A stretch of 64,000 nucleotides of DNA from assembly GCF_010993965.1 (NCBI RefSeq), contig NZ_WIXM01000007.1, positions 62,001 to 126,000 on the forward strand, written 5' to 3'. Position 1 is the stretch's first letter. Every line of letters starts with the position of its first letter. The notes beneath the pieces are model-generated. The model ran no database searches and was not told the DNA's origin. It worked only from the letters and a program-made list of their open reading frames with translations. The stretch is from Gracilibacillus sp. YIM 98692 (GTDB lineage Bacteria; Bacillota; Bacilli; Bacillales; Amphibacillaceae). The position numbers and the translations under genes were made by a program. Positions 50,168-59,404 of the stretch are shown one piece after another.

Positions 50168-50713
50168 CTACCCTTTTCTATCAAACATAATGGCTGACCA
50201 TTTTTTTAAACGCTTGTTAAAAAACAAGTAGAAAAGAGGACTAAATAAAATATTCCAAATAAATGTTGGTATTAAACGATTTTTCCAATAAACTTGCCAT
50301 ATTTGATCATGTACTTGAATAATATTATATAAGAAATAAGCTAATATGTCTGTTGCCAAGATTCCCATTATACTTATTAACATGACAACTAAAAAATTCG
50401 CATGCAATAGCTTCATTATTTCTCTTACCACATAGATAACTGACGCATAAACAAAAAGGTATATTCCTAGTATATCCGTATATATTAAATCTATTGTGAA
50501 GCCAAATAAAACAGCAAAAGCTAGACCATAGTATGTATGACTTCGATCAAAAAAAACGGTTATATATACAAGGAAAAGAAATAGAAAATGAGGGGTAATA
50601 GACTTACTTTCTAAATAGTCTATCATATGTAGCACATTTAGGGATATAGTTCCTTCTAAAACGACCATGATGACACAAATAAAGGCAAGAGAAAACGGAA
50701 TGATACGCATCAT
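50168..50713 (-). CDS. mreD: Rod shape-determining protein MreD
   Basis: A 181-residue membrane protein with about five or six helices; the pattern HTYYGLAFAVLFGFTIDLIYTDILGIYLFVYASVIYVV is typical of MreD. It links MreBC to the elongasome. Its ATG overlaps the mreC stop (ATGA), with GGAGGAGG inside mreC. Confidence 0.93.
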   Translation of the reverse strand: MMRIIPFSLAFICVIMVVLEGTISLNVLHMIDYLESKSITPHFLFLFLVYITVFFDRSHTYYGLAFAVLFGFTIDLIYTDILGIYLFVYASVIYVVREIMKLLHANFLVVMLISIMGILATDILAYFLYNIIQVHDQIWQVYWKNRLIPTFIWNILFSPLFYLFFNKRLKKWSAIMFDRKG

Positions 50714-51591
50714 GTATCCTCCTCCTCCTCTGCGTTCTCTTCCTCAGTTGTCATCATACGATCGATTACCATAACATGCTGCACTTCGTCCAATTTTGCG
50801 GATGGCTCTACATATGCGATAGAAGTTAACTCATAACGATCCACCCCAACCTCTTTTACTTTTCCTATTTCCAACCCTTTTGGAAATACACCGCCAAGTC
50901 CTGATGAGAAAACAACTTGTCCTGATTCTAAATCTGGATCATTCTCGTTCATTTCTAATAACAGCAAATCCCTTTCCTCATCATAATCGACGATAAAACC
51001 CGATATATCTCGCTTTTGGTCATCCTGAAACACATTAACGGATATCCGATTGGATCGATTAAATCCATTTAATAAAAGTACAGTAGAGGTAAAGGGCGAT
51101 GCTGTTTGTACTTTCCCTATCATGCCCTCTCCAGTAATGACCGCCATATTAGCCTCGACACCATCTTGTTGCCCCTTATTAATGGTTATTTGCTTAAACC
51201 ATTGATCCTTGCTCCTAGCCATTACAGAGGCATGAATGGTTGTAAAATTCATTAAAAAATCAGACTCTGTTTTATCCAAAGCTAATTCTAACTCCTCAAT
51301 TTCTTTGGATAATTCTTGATTTTCGTATTCCAGCTTTCTTAATTCTTCTAATCTTGTTTTCAATATTTGATTTTCTTTATAAACATTTTTTATTTCTTTT
51401 ATATTAGAAGTAATGTTTGTTGTGAAAGTTATAGGCTTATTCACAATCGCTTGGAACCAACCCACCGTATCATGGACAAAATCTTCTGCTACCGTCAAGT
51501 TGGTTCGTTCTCTTAACGAAAAGCCGATTATACCAACTAAAATAATCAATGAAATAAGCAAAACAAATAATTTTTTCTTCCTAAAAAACAT
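50710..51591 (-). CDS. mreC: Rod shape-determining protein MreC
   Basis: A 293-residue protein with an N-terminal helix (about residues 8-25), a coiled coil (about 65-105) and the MreC beta-barrel domain (VMARSKDQWFKQITINKGQQDGV, VDYDEERDLLLLEM, GQVVFSSGLGGVFPKGLEIG). It scaffolds wall synthesis on the outer membrane face. Located between mreB (12 nt) and mreD (overlap). Confidence 0.95.
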   Translation of the reverse strand: MFFRKKKLFVLLISLIILVGIIGFSLRERTNLTVAEDFVHDTVGWFQAIVNKPITFTTNITSNIKEIKNVYKENQILKTRLEELRKLEYENQELSKEIEELELALDKTESDFLMNFTTIHASVMARSKDQWFKQITINKGQQDGVEANMAVITGEGMIGKVQTASPFTSTVLLLNGFNRSNRISVNVFQDDQKRDISGFIVDYDEERDLLLLEMNENDPDLESGQVVFSSGLGGVFPKGLEIGKVKEVGVDRYELTSIAYVEPSAKLDEVQHVMVIDRMMTTEEENAEEEEDT

Positions 51592-51603
51592 GCCAACACC
51601 TTC

Positions 51604-52644
51604 TTAATCAGATACACGCTGTGAAGAGACATTCGGATGTGACTGAAAATGTTCAATATAATCTAAAGACTTCCCTGTCCCTATCGCAACACTATCTAAT
51701 GGCTCTTCCGCCACAAATACAGGCATCTTCGTCTCATCACTAATAACTTTATCTAAATTTTTCAATAACGCACCGCCACCTGATAAAACAATTCCTCTAT
51801 CCATTATATCCGCCGATAATTCAGGTGGTGTTCTTTCTAATGTATTTTTTACTGCTTCCACAATAGCATCAACTGTATCCTTTAATGATAAATTAATTTC
51901 AGAGGCTTTAATAGAGATTGTTTTTGGTAACCCAGTCAGTAAATCCCTTCCTCTAATTTCCATCGTTACATCATCTTCTGAAGGGCGTGCTTCACCGATA
52001 TCCATTTTGATCGATTCAGCAGACCTTTCTCCAATCATGAGATTATATGTTTTCCTAATATATTGAATAATCGCATCATCCATATCATCACCAGCAGTAC
52101 GGATAGATTTGCTTGTTACAATACCACCAAGTGATATAACTGCAACCTCTGTTGTTCCACCACCTATATCTACAATCATACTACCAGTTGGATCCCAAAC
52201 AGGCAAACCTGCACCGATAGCTGCAGCAAATGGCTCAGCAATTGGAAAGGCATCTCGAGAACCTGCTTGCTTTGTAGCATCTAACACTGCTCTTTCTTCT
52301 ACCATCGTAATCCCTGATGGCACGCATACCATCACATTTGGTTTTTTGGCAAAAGAAGAACGATTACGTTGTGCTTGTTTAATATAGTACTTCATCATCG
52401 CAGCAGTTGTATCATAATCAGCGATAACTCCATCTTTCATTGGACGAATGACAGATATATTTCCAGGTGTACGACCGATCATATTTTTGGCATCACTGCC
52501 AACTGCTTCAATATCCCCAGTTGTTTTATTAAGTGCCACTACAGATGGCTCTCGAACTACAATCCCTTTCCCTTTAATAAACACTAATGTATTTGCCGTA
52601 CCTAAGTCTATCCCTAAATCTTGTGAAAAATTAAAAAATCCCAA
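51604..52644 (-). CDS. mreB: Actin-like cell shape protein MreB
   Basis: A 346-residue bacterial actin. Phosphate 1 motif [14 protein letters not shown] (about 8-21), phosphate 2 [15 protein letters not shown] (near 157-171) and the adenosine motif [17 protein letters not shown] (near 284-300). TTG at 52644 with GAGAGG 9 nt upstream gives the usual MreB N-terminus; a frame extending to 52686 adds an untypical basic leader. It directs helical insertion of wall material. Confidence 0.96.
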   Translation of the reverse strand: MGFFNFSQDLGIDLGTANTLVFIKGKGIVVREPSVVALNKTTGDIEAVGSDAKNMIGRTPGNISVIRPMKDGVIADYDTTAAMMKYYIKQAQRNRSSFAKKPNVMVCVPSGITMVEERAVLDATKQAGSRDAFPIAEPFAAAIGAGLPVWDPTGSMIVDIGGGTTEVAVISLGGIVTSKSIRTAGDDMDDAIIQYIRKTYNLMIGERSAESIKMDIGEARPSEDDVTMEIRGRDLLTGLPKTISIKASEINLSLKDTVDAIVEAVKNTLERTPPELSADIMDRGIVLSGGGALLKNLDKVISDETKMPVFVAEEPLDSVAIGTGKSLDYIEHFQSHPNVSSQRVSD

Positions 52645-52766
52645 TTTCTTCTTCCTCTCACCATTTTTACATTTTTTCCTGAACATATTCTATGCTTTTT
52701 CACAGAGCCAATCAAAAAAGTAGTATATGAGTCAGTACAACTGATTTATTATATCTCTATTCTAAC

Positions 52767-52808
52767 AATAGCGCCATTATACACACTTTCCGTGTAAATG
52801 GCGCTATT
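52767..52808 (-). terminator. Terminator after radC
   Basis: A long stem AATAGCGCCATTATACAC/GTGTAAATGGCGCTATT (17-18 bp with one bulge) separates radC from mreB. The minus-strand T tract is short. Confidence 0.75.
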
Positions 52809-52856
52809 TATACTTGTAACTACTATTATACTCATTTTTGAACCAAATGGATAGTC

Positions 52857-53546
52857 TTATAAATATCCTTTTTCTTTTAATGAGACAAAACGATGATCGC
52901 CAATAATTAAGTGGTCCAATAGTTCTATTCCAATTAACTTTCCACATTCTGTGAGCCTTTTGGTTACATGGATATCTTCTTGGGACGGCGAGGGATCACC
53001 TGAAGGGTGATTATGTGCACAGATGATAGAGGCTGCCGAACGCTTTACGGCTTCGCGGAATACTTCGCGAGGGTGTACAATCGAAGCGTTTAAACTTCCT
53101 ATAAAAATGGTCTGTCTATGAACAACTTGGTTCTTTGTGTTGAGAAACATGGTGACAAAATGCTCTTGTTTTAGCGCATACATTTCTTCCATGACAAAAT
53201 TAGCGCCATCTTCAGGGCTACGAATAACGTACTTCTCTTTTTCTTTAAATTGATGAATTCTTTTTCCCAATTCTACTGTTGCTAAAATATTAACTCCTTT
53301 TGCTTGTCCAATACCTTTTAAAGTCATTAACTCTTCAATCGTAACTTCTTTCAACGAGTAAAGCCCTTCAAAATGTCTCAATACCCTTTCAGCTAATTGA
53401 TGTACATTTTCTTCCCGAGTACCAGTACCTAATAAAATAGCTAAAAGCTCCTGATTAGACAAATGGTTAGGCCCAAATTCTAAGAGCCGTTCTCGCGGCC
53501 TATCCTGCTTCGGTACCTCCTTCATCGTGATCATATCATTAGACAA
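52857..53546 (-). CDS. radC: RadC/YsxA, JAMM-domain protein
   Basis: A 229-residue protein with an N-terminal helix-hairpin-helix region (residues 20-95, LMTLKGIGQAKGVNILA) and a C-terminal JAMM metalloprotease-like domain whose ligands are H178, H180 and D191 (HNHPSGDPSPSQED). The historical DNA-repair role is not supported; activity is unknown. The start is TTG with AAGGAG 10 nt upstream. It lies upstream of mreB as in B. subtilis, but the maf gene usually adjacent is absent. Confidence 0.92.
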   Translation of the reverse strand: MSNDMITMKEVPKQDRPRERLLEFGPNHLSNQELLAILLGTGTREENVHQLAERVLRHFEGLYSLKEVTIEELMTLKGIGQAKGVNILATVELGKRIHQFKEKEKYVIRSPEDGANFVMEEMYALKQEHFVTMFLNTKNQVVHRQTIFIGSLNASIVHPREVFREAVKRSAASIICAHNHPSGDPSPSQEDIHVTKRLTECGKLIGIELLDHLIIGDHRFVSLKEKGYL

Positions 53547-53728
53547 TTTGTATCAACTCCTTTTCTTCATTTCAAACCAGGAATTTTTCCAAGTTTGATC
53601 CTCTACATTTTACAAAGAAATGGGTATTAGTACAAATTGCCTTTTTTGTCTTTTTCAACTAATACAGGATACCTTTTCTACATAATTAATGCACATTTCC
53701 TTTTATATTAAAACGAAAAAATGAATAA

Positions 53729-54622
53729 TTACAAGTTTTGCATCGATTTTGCGTATTCATGCCAAACATTTAATAGACCTACTGATAAAGACTGTTGATC
53801 TTTCAATGTGATAAGTTCAGCTACACTATCTGTTAGCGGCTTTAACTCTTCCCCAACAGATTCAGGCTTTTGTTCTAACCATTTTTCAAAATCTTTAACA
53901 GATGAAACGTCCGAGATAGCGGTCTCTAATAACTGATCAAACTCTTGTAACCACTGTTGTTCCTCACTTGGTAAAGAGGTTTCTGGAATTTCTATCGCCC
54001 AAGGTTTGCCACCATATAATTCTATCTCTTCTTTTTTATAATTATTAGCAAATGCTTTAGATGCTTCACTTGTTGAATGAACCCCTACGAATATATGATA
54101 CTTATCTTCTTTCTCCCATATCATAGATGAAAGTGAATGAGCATCTAATTGAGACTGCGTTGTTTCTGCTGCTGCTTTCGACGTAAAGATACCTGCTTGA
54201 ACCACATATCCTGTGAGAGTCGAGCCTTTAAAATCATCCTGACCAGTGCTTTTTCGATCATCCTCTTCCTCCACTGCATTTGCCTCTTCTTTTGTACTAC
54301 TTACTTGTAAATCTTGATTAAAAGTCATTTCTTCATTGTCTAAATCCACAAAAATTTGAATCATAAAAAAACCCAGCAGTGATCCTATCACGATAGCTGT
54401 CATTGCTGAAACAAGAAAAGGTTTATACCGTTGAAATCGCTGTCGTTTATTATTCTTGGAATATTCAACAGTGGGATGATGTGCAAAATAATGACTATCA
54501 TCAGTATACTCTTCTACTGATGGTCTTTTATAAGTTGAAATTTCATCCTTTTCTTGATTAATCGGAGTTTCACTTACTTTTCTTTTATTTATTCTAATAG
54601 AGATACCTTTTTTGTTCTTCAA
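53729..54622 (-). CDS. spoIIB: SpoIIB-like sporulation protein with SPOR domain
   Basis: A 297-residue bitopic membrane protein: cytoplasmic N-terminal 66 residues, transmembrane helix at about 69-91, an acidic linker, and a SPOR-like domain (about 136-210, LTGYVVQAGIFTSKAAAETTQSQL...KYHIFVGVHSTSEASKAFA) that would bind glycan at septa. This layout and the location upstream of radC match SpoIIB, which assists septal peptidoglycan degradation at engulfment. Start TTG, with GAGGG 6 nt upstream. Sequence is diverged, so the name rests partly on synteny. Confidence 0.82.
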   Translation of the reverse strand: MKNKKGISIRINKRKVSETPINQEKDEISTYKRPSVEEYTDDSHYFAHHPTVEYSKNNKRQRFQRYKPFLVSAMTAIVIGSLLGFFMIQIFVDLDNEEMTFNQDLQVSSTKEEANAVEEEDDRKSTGQDDFKGSTLTGYVVQAGIFTSKAAAETTQSQLDAHSLSSMIWEKEDKYHIFVGVHSTSEASKAFANNYKKEEIELYGGKPWAIEIPETSLPSEEQQWLQEFDQLLETAISDVSSVKDFEKWLEQKPESVGEELKPLTDSVAELITLKDQQSLSVGLLNVWHEYAKSMQNL

Positions 54623-54762
54623 GTAAATCCCTCTTTTCCAACCTTTTCTATCAAGCTATCATAGGTTGGATGAGATGTAAGAGGACTTTTGTCAAATAAA
54701 TCAAAAAAGATTTTGACAAATAATACTAAAATGACACTATTTATGCACGTGCTATTTCTGTG

Positions 54763-55323
54763 TTACTGCTTTCTTATGTAGTCAATTGGTCTAGCATAAG
54801 CAGGGGCAAAATAAGCATCAAACTGAATAGAGAAGGAAATGCTTGCTTGATTAGGATCACTTTCAAAATCTATTTCCGATAAATGAAGGATTCTCTCACT
54901 TACATCTAAACTTGCCAAGAATTGTTGAAATTCTTGATAATTTGAAGCGGTACCCTCTATATTGAATCTAATAATTTGAATAGCATTATACTCTTGATGC
55001 TCAAGCCCTTCATCTTCGACTGTAATATTTTCGATTGAAACCTGATACTGATTCTGTAATAACTGGAACTCATCCATCATGTTATTCAATTTTTGGTCCC
55101 CTGGTATCTTCGCCCATACAGTTGTTTCTTCCATTAAATCAGATAAGTGATCAGATGGATTAGTGTATTCGGTCAATTGCTGCTTTTCTCTTTCTAATTC
55201 TTGGAGGTCTTGCTCTAGTGGCTTAATCATCATCATTTGAGCGAGAAAACAGATTACAATCGTACCAATAACAATAAGTATCCCCCATCTCGTATAAGAG
55301 TTTTTTAATATACTTACTATCAT
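54763..55323 (-). CDS. pilO: Type IV pilus inner-membrane alignment protein PilO-like
   Basis: A 186-residue protein with one N-terminal helix (about 12-30), a coiled coil (about 35-50) and a ferredoxin-like extracytoplasmic domain (NYQEFQQFLASLDVSERILHLSEI). PilO pairs with PilN beneath the pilus. It is the last pilus gene, 2 nt after pilN and before spoIIB. Confidence 0.82.
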   Translation of the reverse strand: MIVSILKNSYTRWGILIVIGTIVICFLAQMMMIKPLEQDLQELEREKQQLTEYTNPSDHLSDLMEETTVWAKIPGDQKLNNMMDEFQLLQNQYQVSIENITVEDEGLEHQEYNAIQIIRFNIEGTASNYQEFQQFLASLDVSERILHLSEIDFESDPNQASISFSIQFDAYFAPAYARPIDYIRKQ

Positions 55324-55325
55324 GA

Positions 55326-55850
55326 CTAGCTCCCCTCTATACCGGCTTGCACATCAATATCTAAACGTAAAGTAACTTGATAGCTATCTGCTTCATTTTT
55401 GGTAATGTTATCGATATAAACTTCTTGCACATATTCCTCACCTAAGAATTGATTATATAAGCGAGAAACGGCTGACATGCTTTCTGTATAAAGGTATAAA
55501 TTCAATTTACCATCCACAGAAAAATGATAGTTTCCAATGACATGATCCGGTAATAATATTTCATTCATACGTTCCAGGAGCATTACACTGTCAAAATGAC
55601 TAGATTCTATAAGCCGAACCATTCGATTAAACTCGTTCACCTGTTCCACAGCCTCTTGTAACTCCTTGATGTTCTCCATCGCTTCTCGTTCCTCTTGAAT
55701 TGATTGTTGTAGCTTATCCTTATGCTGCATTCCTTGCACATATGGAAAGGCGATCCATATAATTATGATTACGAACGCCAAAAAAGTAAATAAAGTGATG
55801 ATATAGGGGGTTAATCGAAATGGTTTAATTTCAATAAAATTGATTTGCAT
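55326..55850 (-). CDS. pilN: Type IV pilus assembly protein PilN-like
   Basis: A 174-residue protein with a cytoplasmic N-terminus INFIEIKP, which resembles the INLLP segment by which PilN binds PilM, a transmembrane helix (about 15-36), a coiled coil (about 40-70) and a small extracytoplasmic domain. It overlaps the pilM stop by one base and is adjacent to pilO, the standard pilMNO order. Confidence 0.82.
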   Translation of the reverse strand: MQINFIEIKPFRLTPYIITLFTFLAFVIIIIWIAFPYVQGMQHKDKLQQSIQEEREAMENIKELQEAVEQVNEFNRMVRLIESSHFDSVMLLERMNEILLPDHVIGNYHFSVDGKLNLYLYTESMSAVSRLYNQFLGEEYVQEVYIDNITKNEADSYQVTLRLDIDVQAGIEGS

Positions 55851-56812
55851 TATGTCGAATCTCCTCTAAGAACTAAGCCTAGTAAATCTGTGTGTTTATC
55901 CTTATATGGGGGCGAAATTGATTCACCTAATGCATGTATCGACATATCCAGATGACTTTTCATCTGGTTTGCTATCTTATCAATAAATGGAACATCCCCT
56001 GTTACAATCATTTTTTCAATCCCTTCTTTGCCATCTTTTACAGAGTAAAGATAAAAATCAATGAAGCGCTCAATAGTTAGAAAATGTTGGTTAATGATAC
56101 GCTGTTGCTCCTCATCTGATAAATCCCAATCTAGTGTTTCTTTTTCTATATCCCATCTCCAAGATTGACGACTGTCCACTGGTGACTTTACATGCCGAGA
56201 AAAAATTAACTGACTGTTTTCAAAGACGGATAGAAAGAGTGATTCTTGATTCCACTGTATGATTAATAAATTTTGTTGTTCTACTTCTGCTTGAAAGTGC
56301 TGATAGGTTCGCATAACAGCTAGAGAGGAAATATCCGCTATTCTTGGTTTCAGTTTTACATTTTTTAAGATTTCCATATAGTCATGTAAAATATGGGATG
56401 GATAGGCATATACTAACCATTCCTTTTTCTCATCTTCATCCTTAGAAAACGCCACATCTAATAAAGGGTTCTTAAATGGCAGACGTAACATTTCATCATC
56501 TATTTGAATATGCTGCTTTACCTCTTTTGCACTTAATACTCTTGGAAACGAATGCTTTCTTATCGTCACAAAAGCATTGGGTACGGAAAAAGACACTTTT
56601 GCTCGTCCCCATTTTTTCCGCCTGCTCACCTTCTTCAATTTATGGTGGACAGATCCTTGATTTACCATTTTCCCGTCTTCAATTGCCTTATCATCTAAAG
56701 GAACAACACCGGTGTCTATAATTTGAGCAAGATTCGGCCCTCGAGACACCATATATTTAAAGTAGTTATCAAACCAAATAATATGTACATGCTTCTTTTT
56801 CCGTAACAACAT
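55850..56812 (-). CDS. pilM: Type IV pilus assembly protein PilM-like (actin fold)
   Basis: A 320-residue cytoplasmic protein expected to form the ring that ties PilN to the assembly ATPase. Family traits are SFSVPNAFVTIRKHSFPRV with the PilM-like KEVKQHIQIDDEMLRLPF segment and IADISSLAVMRTY, and C-terminal EKMIVTGDVPFIDKI. It is diverged from Gram-negative PilM. The ATG at 56812 is favoured with GGAGAG 11 nt upstream; TTG at 56818 is the alternative. Confidence 0.78.
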   Translation of the reverse strand: MLLRKKKHVHIIWFDNYFKYMVSRGPNLAQIIDTGVVPLDDKAIEDGKMVNQGSVHHKLKKVSRRKKWGRAKVSFSVPNAFVTIRKHSFPRVLSAKEVKQHIQIDDEMLRLPFKNPLLDVAFSKDEDEKKEWLVYAYPSHILHDYMEILKNVKLKPRIADISSLAVMRTYQHFQAEVEQQNLLIIQWNQESLFLSVFENSQLIFSRHVKSPVDSRQSWRWDIEKETLDWDLSDEEQQRIINQHFLTIERFIDFYLYSVKDGKEGIEKMIVTGDVPFIDKIANQMKSHLDMSIHALGESISPPYKDKHTDLLGLVLRGDST

Positions 56813-56835
56813 CAGCAAACCTACTCTCCAATCTA

Positions 56836-57588
56836 TTAAAACAAACTAATATACCAATGGATCCAATCTTCTCCGAACAAATAAATAGTGTTTGCTGCTA
56901 GCATAATAGCAGGTCCAAATGGGATTGGTTGTTGCTTGCTCATTCGATACCATGGGAAAAGACAAAGCGTAAACATTAATCCATATAACGAAGCCATAAA
57001 CATGGTAAGTAAAATTTCTGGAAACCCTAGTAACAAACCAAGTAAAGCAAATAGCTTCATATCTCCTGCTCCCATACCACCCCTACTCATCCAAATAATC
57101 ATCGCTATCAAGCCAAAACCAACCAAAGCTCCCAAAATACTCATCCACCATGGCTCTAATGGTTCGATCAATCGAACTATCACAAAAAGCAGCAGAAACA
57201 CTAGTAAAACAGTATTCGGTATAAGCATATATCGAAAATCAGTAATAAAAATGATGATCGTTAAACTAATGAGTAGGATCGCAACCAATAAATCAAAGGT
57301 AAATCCGAACCATATGTAACTAATTAAAAATAAAATTGCTGTCACGAACTCGACTACGGGATAAATCACAGGAATGAACGTATGACAGCTCCTGCATTTG
57401 CCATTTTGTATCATATAAGAGATCACTGGAATTAGTTCATACCATGATAACACATGGTGACATTGCGGGCACTGGGAGCGTTTGGAAGAAAGAAATTTTC
57501 TTTGAGGAACTCGTATTCCTACTACATTAAAAAAAGAGCCTAATATTAATCCATATATAAATATCACTATCCCTATGATTGCTTCCAT
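56836..57588 (-). CDS. comC: Prepilin peptidase (ComC/PilD)
   Basis: A 250-residue polytopic aspartyl protease that cleaves and usually N-methylates prepilins. The N-terminal methylase-type domain has the tetracysteine site C40, C43, C65 and C68; catalytic aspartates are D117 (FITDFRYMLIPN) and D176 (GGMGAGDMKLF). In B. subtilis comC lies between folC and spoIIB; here it sits inside the pilus locus at that place, so one peptidase probably serves both these pilins and any competence pseudopilins. Confidence 0.95.
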   Translation of the reverse strand: MEAIIGIVIFIYGLILGSFFNVVGIRVPQRKFLSSKRSQCPQCHHVLSWYELIPVISYMIQNGKCRSCHTFIPVIYPVVEFVTAILFLISYIWFGFTFDLLVAILLISLTIIIFITDFRYMLIPNTVLLVFLLLFVIVRLIEPLEPWWMSILGALVGFGLIAMIIWMSRGGMGAGDMKLFALLGLLLGFPEILLTMFMASLYGLMFTLCLFPWYRMSKQQPIPFGPAIMLAANTIYLFGEDWIHWYISLF

Positions 57589-57611
57589 TAACTATTCTCC
57601 TTTAAGAAGAA

Positions 57612-57635
57612 AAGATCCCTGATGAAAGGGATCTT
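57612..57635 (-). terminator. Terminator between the major pilin gene and comC
   Basis: A perfect 9-bp stem AAGATCCCT/AGGGATCTT with a 6-nt loop followed on the minus strand by TTCTTCTT lies 12 bp past the pilin stop. It would lower transcription of comC-pilMNO relative to the pilin. Confidence 0.75.
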
Positions 57636-57647
57636 CTATCATTCTCG

Positions 57648-58007
57648 TTATTCGCTGGCAGGGGTGTAGGTGAAATTGCTACCTTGCTCATGCATAATGG
57701 TTCCACCAGGGTTTTCATCTACATCTAAGTAATTATATTCTATCAAATCATCTACCGTGAAATCTATGGAACCATCGTCTGCAAACACCCATTCATGATT
57801 ATCTTTATCTGACTGTGCTGCAATATAAGCTTGTTTAGCAGCATTTTCAATTAATTCTGCTTCTGCTTCTGATGCGCCTTCTTCTGCTTGACTGACAACA
57901 TTTCCAATTGCTGGTACTGCAATGGCAACAATAATACCTAAAATCACGACAACAGCTAAGACTTCTACTAAGGTAAAACCTTTTTCACTTCTCAACCGCT
58001 TTAACAT
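57648..58007 (-). CDS. pilA: Major type IV pilin
   Basis: A 119-residue prepilin with leader MLKRLRSEKG cut before F11; the mature end FTLVEVLAVVVILGIIVAIAVPA has the required E5 and a hydrophobic helix. The C-terminal 85 residues are acidic (pI low by eye) with no cysteines, so there is no disulfide loop. AGGAGAGG lies ahead of the ATG. Intergenic space on both sides and a terminator right after it suggest separate, strong expression, as usual for a major pilin. Confidence 0.88.
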   Translation of the reverse strand: MLKRLRSEKGFTLVEVLAVVVILGIIVAIAVPAIGNVVSQAEEGASEAEAELIENAAKQAYIAAQSDKDNHEWVFADDGSIDFTVDDLIEYNYLDVDENPGGTIMHEQGSNFTYTPASE

Positions 58008-58056
58008 TTGATACCTCTCCTCATTGTAATAAATAATATTGTGAATTTCGTCCTAC

Positions 58057-58128
58057 TCACCTTACCTTATACACTACTAAACTCCTATTATATCTCTCTA
58101 TTTTGGTCAGATTTCTATATGTTTGCAC
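58057..58128 (-). CDS. Possible 23-codon small ORF upstream of pilA
   Basis: A GTG codon preceded by an excellent SD (AGGAGG, 5 nt away) opens a frame of 23 codons ending in TGA 49 nt before pilA. It could be a leader peptide or a leftover ribosome binding site. No homology is recognised; this is speculative. Confidence 0.25.
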   Translation of the reverse strand: MQTYRNLTKIERYNRSLVVYKVR

Positions 58129-58178
58129 AAATTCCTCCTACTATTTTACCAAATTAACCATAAATGTAAATGCTTTTG

Positions 58179-59381
58179 TTACATAAATTCAAACATTTGA
58201 AACATGGGAATCACAACAGCAAGCATGATAACACCAACTATTCCTGCTAAAAATAAAATCAAAAATGGTTCTAACAATGCTTTTAATTTATTTGCCACAT
58301 CATCAATTTCTTTCTCATAGAAAGTAGAAAGCTTATAAAGCATTTGATCCAATGATCTTGTCCTTTCCCCGACAGCAATCATTTCCATTATAAGTGGTGG
58401 GATGAAGCTAGTTTGCCTCATCACCGTTGTCATGGACTCACCTTTTTCAACAGCTTGATAGCTTTCATGCAATATCTTTTTGATGACACGATTTTGCACC
58501 ACATTTTCGGTCGTTTGTATAGCTTGCAAAATCGGGACAGCATGATGTAATAAGGAGCCCAATGTTTGGGACATTCTTGTCAAATGGATTTTCGTTAAAA
58601 ATGGACCGATAATGGGAATTTTTAAAGTAAGATAATCAAACCGATAAGCTAGTTTACTATTTTGATCTAAGAAAATGAGAAAGCCAATGACTATGAATAT
58701 CATAACAGGAAGAAACCAGATCAATTTTTTACCAATTTCACTAGCCTGTAATACCATTTTTGTATAAAGCGGTAATTCTTGATCATATGATCGGAATAGA
58801 TCTTCAAAAACGGGAACGATAAAAACAAGTAAGATGAAGCTGACGACAATGGAAAATAGACTCACTAATAGAGGATAAGCTAAAGCTGTTTTTACCTTTT
58901 GTTTTAACTCGTATTGTTTTTCATAATATGTCGCCATTTGATCTAATATGACATCAAGATTGCCGCTGACTTCGCCTACACGTGTCATTTGAACTAAAAG
59001 TAGAGGGAAAAATTTTGGATATTTATTAAAAGCTTCAGACAGACTAACTCCCTCGCTTAATAATTCCTTTATTGAATTTAACACTTTTGACAACGGTTTA
59101 CTAGTTGTTTGTTGGATTAAAATATGAACAGCATCAATAATGGGAATTCCTGCCTCAATAAGAGTAGAAAACTCTCGAAGCAATAAAACAAAATCTTTAC
59201 TTGAAATTGGGCTTTTTATATATATTTCCTTATGCCATATAGAGTTAAGCTTTTTTAATTCCAATACTGTTATATTTCGAGACTTTAATATCTCCATTAC
59301 TTCATCTTTTGAGCTTCCTTCCAGCTTTCCTTTTTTCATTTTCCCTTGCAAGTTTTTACCTCGATAATGATAAAAAGCCAT
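58179..59381 (-). CDS. pilC: Type IV pilus platform protein PilC
   Basis: A 400-residue GspF/PilC family membrane protein with two homologous cytoplasmic domains (FVLLLREFSTLIEAGIPIIDAVHIL near 58-82 and RMSQTLGSLLHHAVPILQAIQT near 267-288) and three or four helices. It couples the ATPase PilB to the growing pilus. The ATG at 59381 has GAGGG 5 nt upstream; TTG at 59393 is rejected. It follows pilB by 23 nt. Confidence 0.92.
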   Translation of the reverse strand: MAFYHYRGKNLQGKMKKGKLEGSSKDEVMEILKSRNITVLELKKLNSIWHKEIYIKSPISSKDFVLLLREFSTLIEAGIPIIDAVHILIQQTTSKPLSKVLNSIKELLSEGVSLSEAFNKYPKFFPLLLVQMTRVGEVSGNLDVILDQMATYYEKQYELKQKVKTALAYPLLVSLFSIVVSFILLVFIVPVFEDLFRSYDQELPLYTKMVLQASEIGKKLIWFLPVMIFIVIGFLIFLDQNSKLAYRFDYLTLKIPIIGPFLTKIHLTRMSQTLGSLLHHAVPILQAIQTTENVVQNRVIKKILHESYQAVEKGESMTTVMRQTSFIPPLIMEMIAVGERTRSLDQMLYKLSTFYEKEIDDVANKLKALLEPFLILFLAGIVGVIMLAVVIPMFQMFEFM

Positions 59382-59404
59382 ACAATCCCTCAATTCATCT
59401 ACAA

